NCBI GenBank assembly: GCA_903929795.1
Contig: CAIYWC010000036.1
Span: forward strand, 1 to 38,746
Length of the DNA: 38,746 nucleotides
Reading direction: 5' to 3'
From: an uncultured Myxococcales bacterium
GTDB lineage: Bacteria; Myxococcota_A; UBA9042
A program made the translations under genes and the position numbers. This document shows positions 1 to 12,544 of the stretch, piece after piece. Numbering within the stretch: the first letter of the stretch is position 1; each line of letters opens with the position of its first letter. The notes under the pieces are model-generated. The model made no database searches, had not been told where the DNA came from, and worked only from the letters and a program-made list of their open reading frames with translations.

Positions 1-368
1 GCGTTGCAGTTCTGCTGGCAGGTCTGGTACGCCGCGCAGTCCTTGTTCGAGGCGCACGCCTGACCGGAGTCAGCGCACGAGCCCTGGACGCAGCCCTGGA
101 TGCAGGCCTGATCCGTGATCGCGCAGCTGCCCCAGGTCGGAGCGGGCGTGCCGATATCGGCCTTCACGGTGTCCTTGGTGGCCGTATCGGTCGTCGCGGC
201 GTCCGTGCCGGTCGCCGTGTCATTGCCCGTGCCGATGCCGGTGTCGGAGACCGTGTCGGTCGTCGGGCCAGTGTCGGCGGTGTTGCCGGAGCTGCTGGTC
301 GAAGAGCCACAGCCAGTGATGGCCAGAGCGACCGCGAACAAGGCGGCCAGGGTAGTGCGAATCGTCAT
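1..368 (-). CDS. Cys-rich lipoprotein, 5' part only (cut by window edge)
   Basis: The frame begins with ATG at 368 and runs off the window after about 122 codons. Residues 1-20 form a lipoprotein signal with a basic start, a hydrophobic core (LAALFAVALA) and lipobox ITGC, so the mature protein should be lipid-anchored at Cys20. A linker of about 50 residues made almost only of Thr, Asp, Gly, Ser and Ala follows. A Cys-rich module with regularly spaced Cys then begins (CAITDQACIQGC, CASNKDCAAYQTC). The D/T-rich linker plus Cys-rich ectodomain matches the surface lipoprotein style common in Myxococcota; I do not recognise a functional family. The C-terminal part is missing, so total length and any further domains are unknown. 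The lipobox makes the start and reading frame secure. Confidence 0.8.
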   Translation of the reverse strand, partial: MTIRTTLAALFAVALAITGCGSSTSSSGNTADTGPTTDTVSDTGIGTGNDTATGTDAATTDTATKDTVKADIGTPAPTWGSCAITDQACIQGCVQGSCADSGQACASNKDCAAYQTCQQNCN

Positions 369-625
369 CTTCAAATTCCTCGTCTTAAGTTCCGTCCAAG
401 CGGCCGTCAGTTGGGGGGACGCGCGGCGAAATGCCAGTCAATGTGCGTAGTTTCGAACGAAACACGCATTTCCGGTTGATTTGCACTGTGCTCATCAACG
501 CGGGACCAGTCGAGCCGGCCCCTTGTCACGGGCAAGCCCGCAACCGCAATAGGCTACACAACCCGCCGCCGGGTCGCAACTTTTGATCACCAAGTTTGCT
601 GCGCCAAAAGCCTGTGATCGCGCGG

Positions 626-2614
626 CTATTGCAACAAATCGGCCACAGCTTCCCGCACTTGCCGCAGCGTGAACGGCTTCTCCAGATGCCGGTTCGGGAC
701 GTGGCTCAGGAACTCTCTGATGACAAAGGAGAACGCGCCGCCCGTCATGAACACGATGCGATCGCACTGGTCGCGCGCGACGCCCATGAGCGCGCCGTGC
801 AAGTCCATGCCGTTCACTTCGGGCATCATCACGTCGCAAAAGATGACGTCAAACCGTGCGCCGTCCTGGATGAGCTGCACCGCCTCGCGACCGCCCAGCA
901 GCACGGTCACGTCGTGATCGCGGCCCAGCGACTGGCGCAAGGTCGCCGCGACGTGCGGCTCGTCGTCGACGACCAGAATCTTGCCCCGCCGCGTCGGGTG
1001 GCGTTCCGGCAGCGGCAGCGCGACCAGGGCGTGTTGCTGCAGGCCTGGCAACGTCACGCGAAACGTCGCGCCCGCCCCCGGTTGGCTCACGACGGCGATC
1101 TCCCCGCCGTGCGCGCGCACGATGTCGTGGCAAATCGACAGGCCCAGCCCGGTGCCGCGCCCCGGCCCCTTGGTTGTGAAAAACGGCTCAAAAAGGTGTG
1201 GCAACTGATCCGGCGCGATCCCCGGGCCCGTGTCGGAAATCTCAATGATCGCCTGACCTTGCGATCCGGTCAGCGTGTGAATTCGCACTTCGTTCGCGTA
1301 GCTCTCGCCGTCGGGCAGCGCTTCCGCCGCATTGACCAGCAGGTTCAGGAATACCTGGCACAACCGCCCTTCCACGCCCGCAACCAGCGGCACCGGCTGG
1401 CGATCCTGGATCAGCCGCGCCCGCGGCTGGATCTCGCGCCACGCCATGCGCACCGCCGCATCCAGCGACCGCATCACGTCCACCGGCTCGCGGCGATCGT
1501 CGGTGTCCGGCCGCGAAAAGCTCTTCAAATCCCGCATGATCGCGCGCACGCGGTCCGCGCCTTCGCTCGCGTCGCGCACGACCGCGTGCAGATCGCGCAG
1601 TTGCTCGCTCAGGCGCAGCATGCGCGGCGCCAGCTCAGGATCCTGCTGGACCTTTCCGTGCAACACCATGCATTCACGCAGTATTTCCGGCAACGCCTCG
1701 CGGGCGACCTCCAGATTGCCCAGCACGAACGACAGCGGGTTGTTGAGCTCATGCGCCACGCCGGCCGCGACCCGCCCCAGCGCCGCCATCCGGTCCGCCT
1801 GCGCGACCTGTGCCTCCATGCGCCGTTGCTCGGTCAGGTCGCGGACGATCGTCACCTGCGCCGGCGATCCGTCCAAATCGACTGTGATTGTCTAAAGTTC
1901 CACGACACGCTGCACACCGGTCAGCGACGTCAGGTGGCGCTCCACGGGCGGGAGATCGCGCCCGGTCTCAGCCTGGCGCAGCCGCAGACGACCGGGCCGC
2001 CGCTCATCGACGCGAAACGCGGTGTCGATGATCTGGCTGATTGGCATCTCCAGCAATTTCGCGGCGTTAACGCCGAGTTGCTCGCACAGGACGGAATTGG
2101 CAAAAATCGGCCGATCGCGCCGATACGCCAGGATGCCGACCGGCAGCACCTCGATGATCCGCCGCAGGCTCTCATTCAACCGCCGCGTGCCTTCGTCGCG
2201 GGCGCGTTCATCGGTGATGTCTTCCACCAAGCCGACGATGCGGACCAGCTTGGCGAGGCGATCGCGGCGTGGAAAATGCTGCAGCCGCACCCAGCGCCAG
2301 TCGCCTCCGAGCCGGCGAATCCGGAACGGGTCAGGCTGGATGCCCGCTTCCAGTTGCTGCTCGAACATCCCAACCGCGGCAAGGTCATCCGGGTGGACGA
2401 AGTGGCGCCAGTAGCCCGGCTCCGCGTTCATCTCGTCGAGCGTGACCCCAAACAGCCGAACAAAAGCCGGGTTGACGTAGCTCAGCTGCCGCGAAGGCAC
2501 TTCCATGACGTACAGCGCCTGGCGAATCGTCTCCGCGAGGTCCTGAAAAAAGCCCGCTTCGCTGACGAGCGAATCGCTCTTTTCGCTGCCTGGCGTGTCT
2601 GCCTTGGCGGTCAT
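626..2614 (-). pseudogene. PAS-PAS histidine kinase with C-terminal receiver, interrupted by an in-frame TAG
   Basis: The frame runs from ATG 2614 to the stop at 626 and would encode 662 residues, but codon 241 (1894-1892) is TAG. Reading on in the same frame continues a normal PAS end into RDLTEQRRME, so this is one gene with a nonsense codon, not a frameshift. Before the TAG lie two PAS-like segments (about 20-140 and 145-240). After it come HisKA with phospho-acceptor His288 (AHELNNPLS), HATPase with N box NLLVNAAEAL and G boxes DTGPGIAP and GTGLGLSI, and a receiver at about 541-662 (VVDDEP, CDVMMPEVNG, EKPF). There is no membrane segment, so it would be a soluble sensor. A restart at TTG 1876 would yield a 416-residue PAS-less kinase. 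Sequencing error, a recent mutation, or stop readthrough are all possible. Confidence 0.75.
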
Positions 2615-2682
2615 GTCCCACTCTTTTGCCGCTGCCGGCGCCGCGAATCGATGGAGTTATCGTACGCCGAATTTTGCCGGAG

Positions 2683-2703
2683 AAAAGCGGTCAAAACGCT
2701 TTT
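2683..2703 (-). terminator. Possible terminator after the M3 peptidase gene
   Basis: AAAAGCG (2683-2689) and CGCTTTT (2697-2703) form a 7-bp inverted repeat with a 7-nt loop, about 20 bases beyond the peptidase stop. On the minus strand it ends in a short T run. The stem is A/T rich and weak, and the site also lies in the upstream region of the kinase gene, so this is only a candidate. Confidence 0.3.
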
Positions 2704-2721
2704 TGCCCGAGCCGCAATGCG

Positions 2722-4827
2722 TTACGCCGCATCCAACAATCCATAATGCCGCAAAAGGGCGTCGGTCGATGCATCGCGGCCGCGAAACGCACGAAAGACT
2801 TCGGCCGGATGGCAGCTGCCGCCGAGGCCGAGGACGGTTTCGCGAAAGTGCAGGCCGATCTGCGCCACTTGCGTCGGGTCATCCAGGCCGGCTTCCTCAA
2901 ACGCGGCAAACGCATCCGCGCTGAGCACTTCCGCCCATTTGTAGCTGAAATAGCCCGCCGCATAGCCGCCGGCAAAAATGTGGCTGAACGCGCAGAGGAA
3001 GCGATCCTCCGGCAGCGGCGGCAACACGCTCGCCCGGGTCGCCAGGGTGCGGTACACGTCAAACGGGGTCGCGCCCTGCCCCGGCTGGTAGCCGTGATGC
3101 AGCGCCAAGTCCGTGAACGCAAACAGCAATTGCCGCAGCATGTCGGAACCCGCGCGAAACGTCCGCGCCGCCAGGATCCGCGCAAAAAGCGCCAGCGGCA
3201 GCTGCTCGCCGGTCTGGTAATGCCGCGTCAGGCCGCGCAGCGTCGGCTCGTGGTAGCACCAGTTCTCCATGAATTGACTCGGCAATTCGACGGCATCCCA
3301 CTCGATATTGCGAATTCCGCTCGCCAGGCCTTCCTCCACACGCGTGAGCATGTGCTGCAGGCCGTGGCCAAATTCGTGAAACAGCGTCTCCACTTCGCCA
3401 AACGTCATCAGCGACGGCACGTCGCCCACCGGCGGCGTCTGGTTGCACACGAGGTACGCCACCGGCAGCCGCACTTCCTCGGCCGGCTGGGCCAGCGCGC
3501 GACTGCGCCCCACGCATTCGTCCATCCACGCGCCACCGCGCTTGTGCGCCGGCCGGCTGTACGGGTCGAGGTAAAACGCCGCGATCGGCTGCCGGTGCTC
3601 GTCCAGCACGCGAAAAAACTGCACGTCCGGGTGCCATACCGGCGTCTCGCCGTCCGCCGCGACGATCGTCACGCCAAACAGCCGGTGCGCCAGGGCAAAC
3701 AGCCCAACCAGCACGTTCGGCAGGGCAAAATAGGGCCGGAGCTGCTCGTCGCTAAAGTCGTATTTCGCCTCGCGCAGCCGCTCCGCCCAGAACGCGACAT
3801 CCCACGGCCGCAGCTCCGCGCCTTCTGGCTGAGCGGACTGCTGCGCAAGCTCCTGTAAATCAGCCAGATCCCGGCGCGCGGCCGCCAGCGACTGCCCGCG
3901 CAACTGCTCCAGCAGCACCAGCGCCGTCTCCGGATCCGCCGCCATCTTTTGGGCGAGCGACAGCGCCGCATAGTCGGGAAAACCGAGAATTTTCGCCAGC
4001 TCCAGACGCAGCCCAAGGATCTCGTCCAGCAGCGGCGTGTTGTCAAAAGGCGGCTGGCTCGCGCGCGTCACGCTCGCCCGGTAAACGCGCTCGCGCAGGT
4101 CGCGGCGCCGGCTGTGCTGCAGGAACGGCGCGGCGAGCGGACTGTCCAGCGTGATGCGCCACGGGCCAGTCGTCGCCGGATCGGCAGACGGCGGTGCTTC
4201 CGGATGCGCCTCGCGCCACATCTGCGCCGCCAGCCGCAGCAGGCTCGGCGGCAGGCCCGCTGTGTCGTCCGGGGTCAGCAGGTCCAGCGACCACGCCTTG
4301 GTCGCGTCCAGCACGTGGTTGGAAAAGCGCGTCGCAAGCTCAGCGAGCTGCAGCTGAATCGCATTGAACCGCTCGCGCGCGGCACCATCGAGCGCCACGC
4401 CCGATAGCTCCGCATCGCGCACGTTGCACGCCACGATCCGCTGCTGCGCCGGCGTCAGCGACGGCCAGTCCGGGCCGTCCCGAAGCGCCTTCCACGCGGC
4501 ATAGAGCGGCCGCGACTGGCCCGCGCGCATCGACAGCTCGATCACCAGCGGCTGCGCCGCGTCATGCGCCGCCCGCAGTTCCGGGCTGTTCGCCACGCCC
4601 ATCAGGTGCCCGACCGTGCCCCACACGCGCCCCAGCCGATCCTGCAAGCGTTCCAGCGGCACCGCGAGTCCCGGCCAGGTCGGCTGGACCCCGGCTTCCA
4701 GCTGTGTCAGTCCGCGCGCCATCTCGTCGCAGACCTGCTGCACCGCAATCGCCACGTGTTCCGCGGCAATCTTGTCAAACCTCGGCAGCGCCGCATCACA
4801 CAGCAGCGGATTTTCAGCACTTTGCAT
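2722..4827 (-). CDS. prlC: Oligopeptidase A-type M3 zinc metallopeptidase
   Basis: This 701-residue protein has the size and layout of oligopeptidase A/thimet oligopeptidase, a cytosolic zinc peptidase that degrades short peptides, including cleaved signal peptides. The thermolysin-type zinc site is HEFGHGLQHML, with His484, Glu485 and His488; the third ligand is expected in the following segment (EWDAVELPSQFMENW), a family hallmark. The helical N-terminal half is also typical (NAIQLQLAELATRFSNHVLD). The frame is open far upstream, but ATG 4827 is chosen: it has AGGAG about 10 nt before it, gives a standard family N terminus (ENPLL), and avoids covering the opposite-strand DUF1415-like gene. 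No signal peptide is visible. It is divergent from that gene across 114 bp and is probably transcribed alone. Confidence 0.93.
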   Translation of the reverse strand: MQSAENPLLCDAALPRFDKIAAEHVAIAVQQVCDEMARGLTQLEAGVQPTWPGLAVPLERLQDRLGRVWGTVGHLMGVANSPELRAAHDAAQPLVIELSMRAGQSRPLYAAWKALRDGPDWPSLTPAQQRIVACNVRDAELSGVALDGAARERFNAIQLQLAELATRFSNHVLDATKAWSLDLLTPDDTAGLPPSLLRLAAQMWREAHPEAPPSADPATTGPWRITLDSPLAAPFLQHSRRRDLRERVYRASVTRASQPPFDNTPLLDEILGLRLELAKILGFPDYAALSLAQKMAADPETALVLLEQLRGQSLAAARRDLADLQELAQQSAQPEGAELRPWDVAFWAERLREAKYDFSDEQLRPYFALPNVLVGLFALAHRLFGVTIVAADGETPVWHPDVQFFRVLDEHRQPIAAFYLDPYSRPAHKRGGAWMDECVGRSRALAQPAEEVRLPVAYLVCNQTPPVGDVPSLMTFGEVETLFHEFGHGLQHMLTRVEEGLASGIRNIEWDAVELPSQFMENWCYHEPTLRGLTRHYQTGEQLPLALFARILAARTFRAGSDMLRQLLFAFTDLALHHGYQPGQGATPFDVYRTLATRASVLPPLPEDRFLCAFSHIFAGGYAAGYFSYKWAEVLSADAFAAFEEAGLDDPTQVAQIGLHFRETVLGLGGSCHPAEVFRAFRGRDASTDALLRHYGLLDAA

Positions 4828-4941
4828 CGCGACATGTCTCCTGTTGGTCAGCCGAACCATCCGGCGGTCCGACCGCGAAACTACCCGCAGTCGCCAACCG
4901 CGGCAACGCTTGCCCAAGCGGCCATCCTGGGCCAAGGTAGG

Positions 4942-5616
4942 ATGCTGGAGGGCCAGTTGCCGCATACCAAACACCAAAAGGTGCTGGAAGAAAATCGCCA
5001 GTGGCAGATGCAACTGATTGAAGCATTTGGCATTTGTCCTTTTGCCAAGCAGTGTCGTCAGCAAGGTCGGCTCTGGCGCCAAGTGCTGGATCGCCCGGAG
5101 GCGTCCTTTGCCGACACGCTGACGCACGCGATTGCCGCGCACCACCGCCAGCCAGATCATTCTGAAATCACACCGGAAATCGCGCTGTTGCTCTGCCCGG
5201 ACGCCAGCGCCGATGCCGCTGCATTTGAACGCCTGGTGCGGCGCTGCGGCGATCGCGCGGCGCAACTGGTTCGCTCGGAAGGTCTTGAGCCACGCTACTA
5301 CGTTGTCGCGTTCCATCCACTGATGGCATTTTCCTCCGCAGATCCGCAAAAACTGGTTGGATTTTGGCGGCGCGCGCCCCATCCGACGGTGCAACTCGTG
5401 CACATCGCAACGCTGAATCAACTGCGCACGGAGCGGCAGCCGGCCAAATACGTGGATCCAGCGGATCTCGAGGCCGTGCAGGCGCTGCTGGGTCAAGATA
5501 TTTCCGGCGATTTGGCTGACCGGATTGCGCTTGCGAATTGGCGGACTTACCACGCCAACGAGGTCGACCTTTTGGCGAGAAGCGCGCAATTGCTTGTGAC
5601 TTCAGACAACAGTTGA
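4942..5616 (+). CDS. DUF1415-like conserved protein
   Basis: This 224-residue soluble protein resembles the uncharacterised DUF1415 family: an N-terminal helix is followed by the signature FGICPFAKQ (family form NLCPFA), and it ends with a conserved C-terminal block. No catalytic function is established for the family that I know of. Other conserved-looking stretches are YYVVAFHPLM and the HPTVQLVHIATL strand. There is no signal peptide or membrane segment. Start ATG 4942 follows AAGG and gives a family-like N terminus; the open frame extends back to 4564, but that part lies antisense to the peptidase gene and is not protein-like. It is divergent from the M3 peptidase and is followed 131 bp later by the hybrid kinase, so it is probably monocistronic. 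Codon use matches its neighbours. Confidence 0.8.
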   Translation: MLEGQLPHTKHQKVLEENRQWQMQLIEAFGICPFAKQCRQQGRLWRQVLDRPEASFADTLTHAIAAHHRQPDHSEITPEIALLLCPDASADAAAFERLVRRCGDRAAQLVRSEGLEPRYYVVAFHPLMAFSSADPQKLVGFWRRAPHPTVQLVHIATLNQLRTERQPAKYVDPADLEAVQALLGQDISGDLADRIALANWRTYHANEVDLLARSAQLLVTSDNS

Positions 5617-5747
5617 CGGACGCCGGTATTTGCGGCACCAACAAGCAGCGCAAGTTCGGGTGCTGCGGCCGCGGCATCCGGGCATTGTGCGCGATCGCCA
5701 GTGCCGACGCCGGACGGATGCGCAGCGCGTTCCGTTCCCAAGGACCG

Positions 5748-8975
<3,228 letters not shown>

Positions 8976-9034
8976 TCGCGGCGATTCTTGCGCGATTTGC
9001 CGCGCAGGGCTACGGTAGCGTGCGAGGTGCGTTT

Positions 9035-9040
9035 GGGGGG
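9035..9040 (+). promoter_or_regulatory. G-rich Shine-Dalgarno supporting a TTG start
   Basis: A run of six G lies 7 nt before TTG 9048, with AAGGA between them. No comparable site precedes the in-frame GTG at 9027 or TTG at 8988, which is why TTG 9048 is preferred for the receiver-MBL gene. Confidence 0.4.
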
Positions 9041-9047
9041 CAAGGAC

Positions 9048-10331
9048 TTGGCGACAGACTCACCAGTGGGCAAGCGGTCGGGGCGCATTCTGGTCGTGGA
9101 AGACCAGCCTGATATCCGCGAGTTGATTGCGACCATCCTGCGGGCTGAAGGCCACGAGATCGCGTTTGCCAGCGATGGCGAGATGGGCATCCAGATGGCC
9201 CAGCGCGATCCGCCGGACGTGATCCTGCTGGATCTCATGATGCCCAAGCTGCACGGGTACCAGGTGCTCCAGGCGCTGCGGACACACCCGGCGACCCAAC
9301 GCTGCGCGGTCGTCGTGGTTTCGGCCAAGGCGTATGCGAGCGACAAACGCAAGGCCATGGAGATGGGCGCGTCGGCCTACTTGCAAAAACCCTTTGATGC
9401 CGCGTCCTTGCGCGCGCTGGTTCGCCAGCAGCTGAACAAGGCCGTCCTGACGTTTTGGGGCGCGCGTGGGTCAATTGCCTCGCCGGGACCGACAACGCTG
9501 CGCTTTGGCGGCAATACGCCTTGCGTCTCGCTGAGTTATCAGGGGGCGCAGGTCATTCTCGACGCGGGGACGGGCATCCGTGCGCTGGGCGTGGCGCTGC
9601 AAGCGGCGGCGGCGGGTAAGCCGCTGGAAGTGAACCTGCTGATTACCCACACGCACTGGGATCATATCCAAGGATTTCCGTTCTTTACACCGGCTTTTGT
9701 CCCGGGCAACCGCGTGAATATTTTTGGCCCGCACTCGGCCGAAAAGCCGCTGGAGAAAGTCCTGCGCGGCCAGATGGATCCCGAGTATTTTCCCGTGGCG
9801 CTGGGCGACATGGCGGCGACGATCACGGTGCGGGACGTGGGCATGGAGCCGTTCCAGGTCGGGCCGTTCACGGTGCGCGCGGCCTACATGAACCACCCGG
9901 GCATGACGCTGGGCTATCGGCTGGAGGCGCCAGGCCTGACCGTGGCGTACGCGACCGACACCGAGCCGTTTCGCACGCTGCTGCCGACCGTCACGTCGGG
10001 CGCCGACGTCGCGCAGTTTGGCCGCAGTCAGGATCAGGAGCTGGTGGAGCTGGTGCGCGGCGCGGATGTTTACATCGCCGATGCCCAATATTCGCCAGCG
10101 GAATATGCCAAAAAAACCGGCTGGGGCCATACAAATTACGTCGATGCCGTCGCGATAGCCATTGAGGCGGACGTCAAGCGGCTGGTGCTGTTCTCGCACG
10201 ACCCGATGCACTCGGACGACGAGGTCGACCGCAAGCTCGCGCACTGCCGTGAGCTCGTCGCCGCGTCTGGCAAGCAGATCGAGGTCACCGCCGCCGCCGA
10301 AGCCACGCCGCTGGAAGTCTTCGTTCCTTAA
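9048..10331 (+). CDS. Response regulator receiver fused to a metallo-beta-lactamase-fold hydrolase
   Basis: This 427-residue fusion has no DNA-binding output domain. Residues about 10-130 are a receiver: VVEDQPD, phospho-acceptor Asp62 in LLDLMMPKLHG, switch region VVSAK, and Lys in QKPF. Residues about 135-427 are a metallo-beta-lactamase fold that starts FWGARGSIASPG and carries metal ligands His201, His203, Asp205 and His206 (HTHWDH). Further ligand candidates are NHPGM, TDTEP and FSHDPMH. This hydrolase type (COG1235-like) includes phosphodiesterases and nucleases; the substrate cannot be told. It lies 72 bp after the hybrid kinase, on the same strand, so the kinase Hpt domain is the likely phosphate donor. 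Phosphorylation would then control enzyme activity instead of transcription (inference). The start is uncertain; the TTG has the best ribosome-binding site. Confidence 0.87.
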   Translation: MATDSPVGKRSGRILVVEDQPDIRELIATILRAEGHEIAFASDGEMGIQMAQRDPPDVILLDLMMPKLHGYQVLQALRTHPATQRCAVVVVSAKAYASDKRKAMEMGASAYLQKPFDAASLRALVRQQLNKAVLTFWGARGSIASPGPTTLRFGGNTPCVSLSYQGAQVILDAGTGIRALGVALQAAAAGKPLEVNLLITHTHWDHIQGFPFFTPAFVPGNRVNIFGPHSAEKPLEKVLRGQMDPEYFPVALGDMAATITVRDVGMEPFQVGPFTVRAAYMNHPGMTLGYRLEAPGLTVAYATDTEPFRTLLPTVTSGADVAQFGRSQDQELVELVRGADVYIADAQYSPAEYAKKTGWGHTNYVDAVAIAIEADVKRLVLFSHDPMHSDDEVDRKLAHCRELVAASGKQIEVTAAAEATPLEVFVP

Positions 10332-10460
10332 GGCGCCGTGCAGCGATAATCCGTCGTGTGGGACGCTTGTCGCTGGGTCGCCAAGCGCGCCCGCTGCGCG
10401 ATACACCCGGCGACACACGGCTGGGACTCGATCGCATTGTTCTTGCGCGGGCCCCAAGCG

Positions 10461-12410
10461 TTACGGCAGCTTTGGCGTGCCCAGCACGGCGTACGGGTCG
10501 AGAATTTCAGCCTTCCCAGTCTGCAGCCACGTCGTCAGGAAATGCAGGTCCTGGAGCAGCGCCTCCTGACATTTCGGCTCGTTGCTGTGCTCCGCCGGCA
10601 CCGGCGCCGCGCCCGGCGACGTCGTCACGCGGTCGTACTGGAACAGCGCCGCGGTCTGCCCTGGCGCCAGATTGTCGGCAAAAGGCGCTTTCGGCGCGGC
10701 CGGCACCAGCCCGACCGGCTGGAGCACCGGCGCCATCTGCGGGATGTTCATCGCCCGCGCGAGCGCCCGGTTCGCAACGTTGGGCACATATTGGTCGTTC
10801 ATCACCATCTGGAACAGCACGTTTGGCCCCTTATCCCCTTGACCCGGCAGGCGATTCGCCAGAACGTGCGGGCCGTAGGCGCAGGAATCGCCCGGATCGA
10901 TGAGCGTCTGCAGCACCGGGAAAAACCGCGCCACGTCGCCGTCAGTCGTCCCCGCGGGCTGCATCATCGGCACCAGCGGCGAAAATTCACCGCTATCGGA
11001 AATGATGGACGACACGCGCCCGCCCGGCACCGCGAGGCACGCCATCTGGATCTCCGGCGACAGCGCGAGGAATTCCGGCCCCATGATGCCGCCCAAGCTC
11101 ACGCCGACGTACATGATTTTGCTCATGTCCAGATCCGGCTTGCCGTCGCCATCGACATCCGGATTCGCCGCCAGCAGGCGCAGCAGCTGGAGCTTGTCGT
11201 ACGTCGATTGCCGCCAGTTATCGCGCAGTTGCAGGCCGTCGAGCGTCTGGTTGATCGGATCGATGCCAAAGAACGCGAAGATCTGAAAAATTTTCGACGT
11301 CTGCTTGGGCCCCGGATGATCGCCATGGCCCACCGCGTCGATCGCCACCGTCGCCAGATTCACTGGCGCCGCGACTTCAGCCAGGTCCTGGCCCTGGGTG
11401 CGATCCGAGCCGAGACCGTGGCCAAAAACCATGGTCGGGACCGTGCTTGTCTGCTCCAGCGGCAGCCAAATGCGCACGGGCATGTCGCCCCAGGATTGCG
11501 GCGTCGAGCCGACAACGACGCGGCCGTTGCGGTAGTCGCCGACGCTGAACACGCCGTCGCAGACGCGGTACAAGGTGTCCGGGACGCACACTGGCGCGGT
11601 TTTCCAGGCGTAGGAGCGGGTCTTGACGTCGGCGGCGATCGCCACGGAAGCCGCCGTCGTCGTTTGGCTGGTAAAGACGACCGCCGCCGCCACCTGTGCG
11701 GGCGACACCTTGGCGGCCTGCAACAGCGCCTGATACCGCGGCGCCAGACGCACGACCGCCGCGTCCGCTGATTGCCCCGCCAGCAAGGCTTGCAGCTCCA
11801 GCGACGGCGCGATGCACGCACCCTGGGCGTCCGTCAGCTGCGTCGTGGCGATCACGCCATGGCGGTGCTGCTCGGCCAGGGGGCGCATCGGCCACAAAAT
11901 CAAGGTGTTGCCGTTGTCCGTCAGCTTGGTCTCAAACGGCACTTTGACCGGCGGCTTGGCGTCCAGATCCCAGATTGCCAGCGCGTCCGATTGCACCGAA
12001 GTGTCGCCCGACGGCAAGTCCGCCTGCAGCGGGCCGGAGAAGCGCAGGATCACGCCGGCCGTAATGCCCCAGCCATCCAACGTGCTCAAGTCCGTGTAAA
12101 CGGAGGCAAATTGCCCCTGAGTCGCCTGGATCCACGGCATCGTCGCGGGGTCGAAATGCACGTGAACGCCGGTCGGCGTCGTCGGATCGTCGACCGTGAA
12201 CCAGTCGTCCGGGAACGTGGTCAGCGCGGTGTGCGGGTCGTACAGGTAGCTGGTCTTGCCGGTGCAGAACTGCACGTCGACCGCCGCCACGTCGCTGCCG
12301 GTCGCATCCGCCGCGGCCGCATCATCGCCCGACGTTGCGGTCGCCGAATTGCCGCACGCGGTAGCCGCCCACATCACAACGAGCACGGGCCAATGTGAAA
12401 TCAACTTCAT
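10461..12410 (-). CDS. Lipoprotein alpha/beta-hydrolase (large secreted lipase-like)
   Basis: A 649-residue exported lipoprotein. It has a short signal (hydrophobic WPVLVVMWAA), a lipobox ending ATAC at about residue 20, and then an Ala/Asp/Ser/Thr-rich linker of about 25 residues. The rest resembles the large bacterial lipases with a beta-rich N-terminal domain and a C-terminal alpha/beta hydrolase fold. The nucleophile elbow is GVSLGG with Ser438; the oxyanion region is FGHGLGSDRTQG. A segment DVDGDGKPDLDMS just before the elbow looks like a calcium loop. An esterase or lipase acting at the cell surface is likely, substrate unknown. Start ATG 12410 is preceded by GGGGGAG. The open frame reaches 12719 but that part is antisense to the methyltransferase gene. 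It converges with the receiver-MBL gene. Confidence 0.85.
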   Translation of the reverse strand: MKLISHWPVLVVMWAATACGNSATATSGDDAAAADATGSDVAAVDVQFCTGKTSYLYDPHTALTTFPDDWFTVDDPTTPTGVHVHFDPATMPWIQATQGQFASVYTDLSTLDGWGITAGVILRFSGPLQADLPSGDTSVQSDALAIWDLDAKPPVKVPFETKLTDNGNTLILWPMRPLAEQHRHGVIATTQLTDAQGACIAPSLELQALLAGQSADAAVVRLAPRYQALLQAAKVSPAQVAAAVVFTSQTTTAASVAIAADVKTRSYAWKTAPVCVPDTLYRVCDGVFSVGDYRNGRVVVGSTPQSWGDMPVRIWLPLEQTSTVPTMVFGHGLGSDRTQGQDLAEVAAPVNLATVAIDAVGHGDHPGPKQTSKIFQIFAFFGIDPINQTLDGLQLRDNWRQSTYDKLQLLRLLAANPDVDGDGKPDLDMSKIMYVGVSLGGIMGPEFLALSPEIQMACLAVPGGRVSSIISDSGEFSPLVPMMQPAGTTDGDVARFFPVLQTLIDPGDSCAYGPHVLANRLPGQGDKGPNVLFQMVMNDQYVPNVANRALARAMNIPQMAPVLQPVGLVPAAPKAPFADNLAPGQTAALFQYDRVTTSPGAAPVPAEHSNEPKCQEALLQDLHFLTTWLQTGKAEILDPYAVLGTPKLP

Positions 12411-12493
12411 GTGTTTGCTCCCCCCGGCTGCCAAGTTGCCACGATTTTGTGGACCTGTCACCCCGGGATCGCGCGATCGGCCGAGAGCAGCGG

Positions 12494-12522
12494 TTGACGC
12501 CGCCGCCGCCGCCCCGCACAGT
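12494..12522 (+). promoter_or_regulatory. Candidate promoter for the exported methyltransferase gene
   Basis: TTGACG at 12494-12499 is a near-consensus -35 box. With a 17-nt spacer, CACAGT at 12517-12522 is a poor -10 box. The leader to the GGAAGGAG ribosome-binding site (12531-12538) would be very short. It lies in the 134-bp gap between two divergent genes, where a promoter is expected. Confidence 0.3.
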
Positions 12523-12544
12523 GCGGCCCCGGAAGGAGCGAGCG

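Noticed and set aside
596..2746. A 716-codon plus-strand open frame opposite the histidine kinase, and similar long frames opposite most genes
   Set aside because: The translations are His-, Arg- and Gln-rich and have no domain features. They are mirror frames of GC-rich coding DNA on the other strand.
4828..5589. An upstream extension of the M3 peptidase to 955 residues
   Set aside because: The extra part is antisense to the DUF1415-like gene and has no family similarity; ATG 4827 has a good ribosome-binding site.
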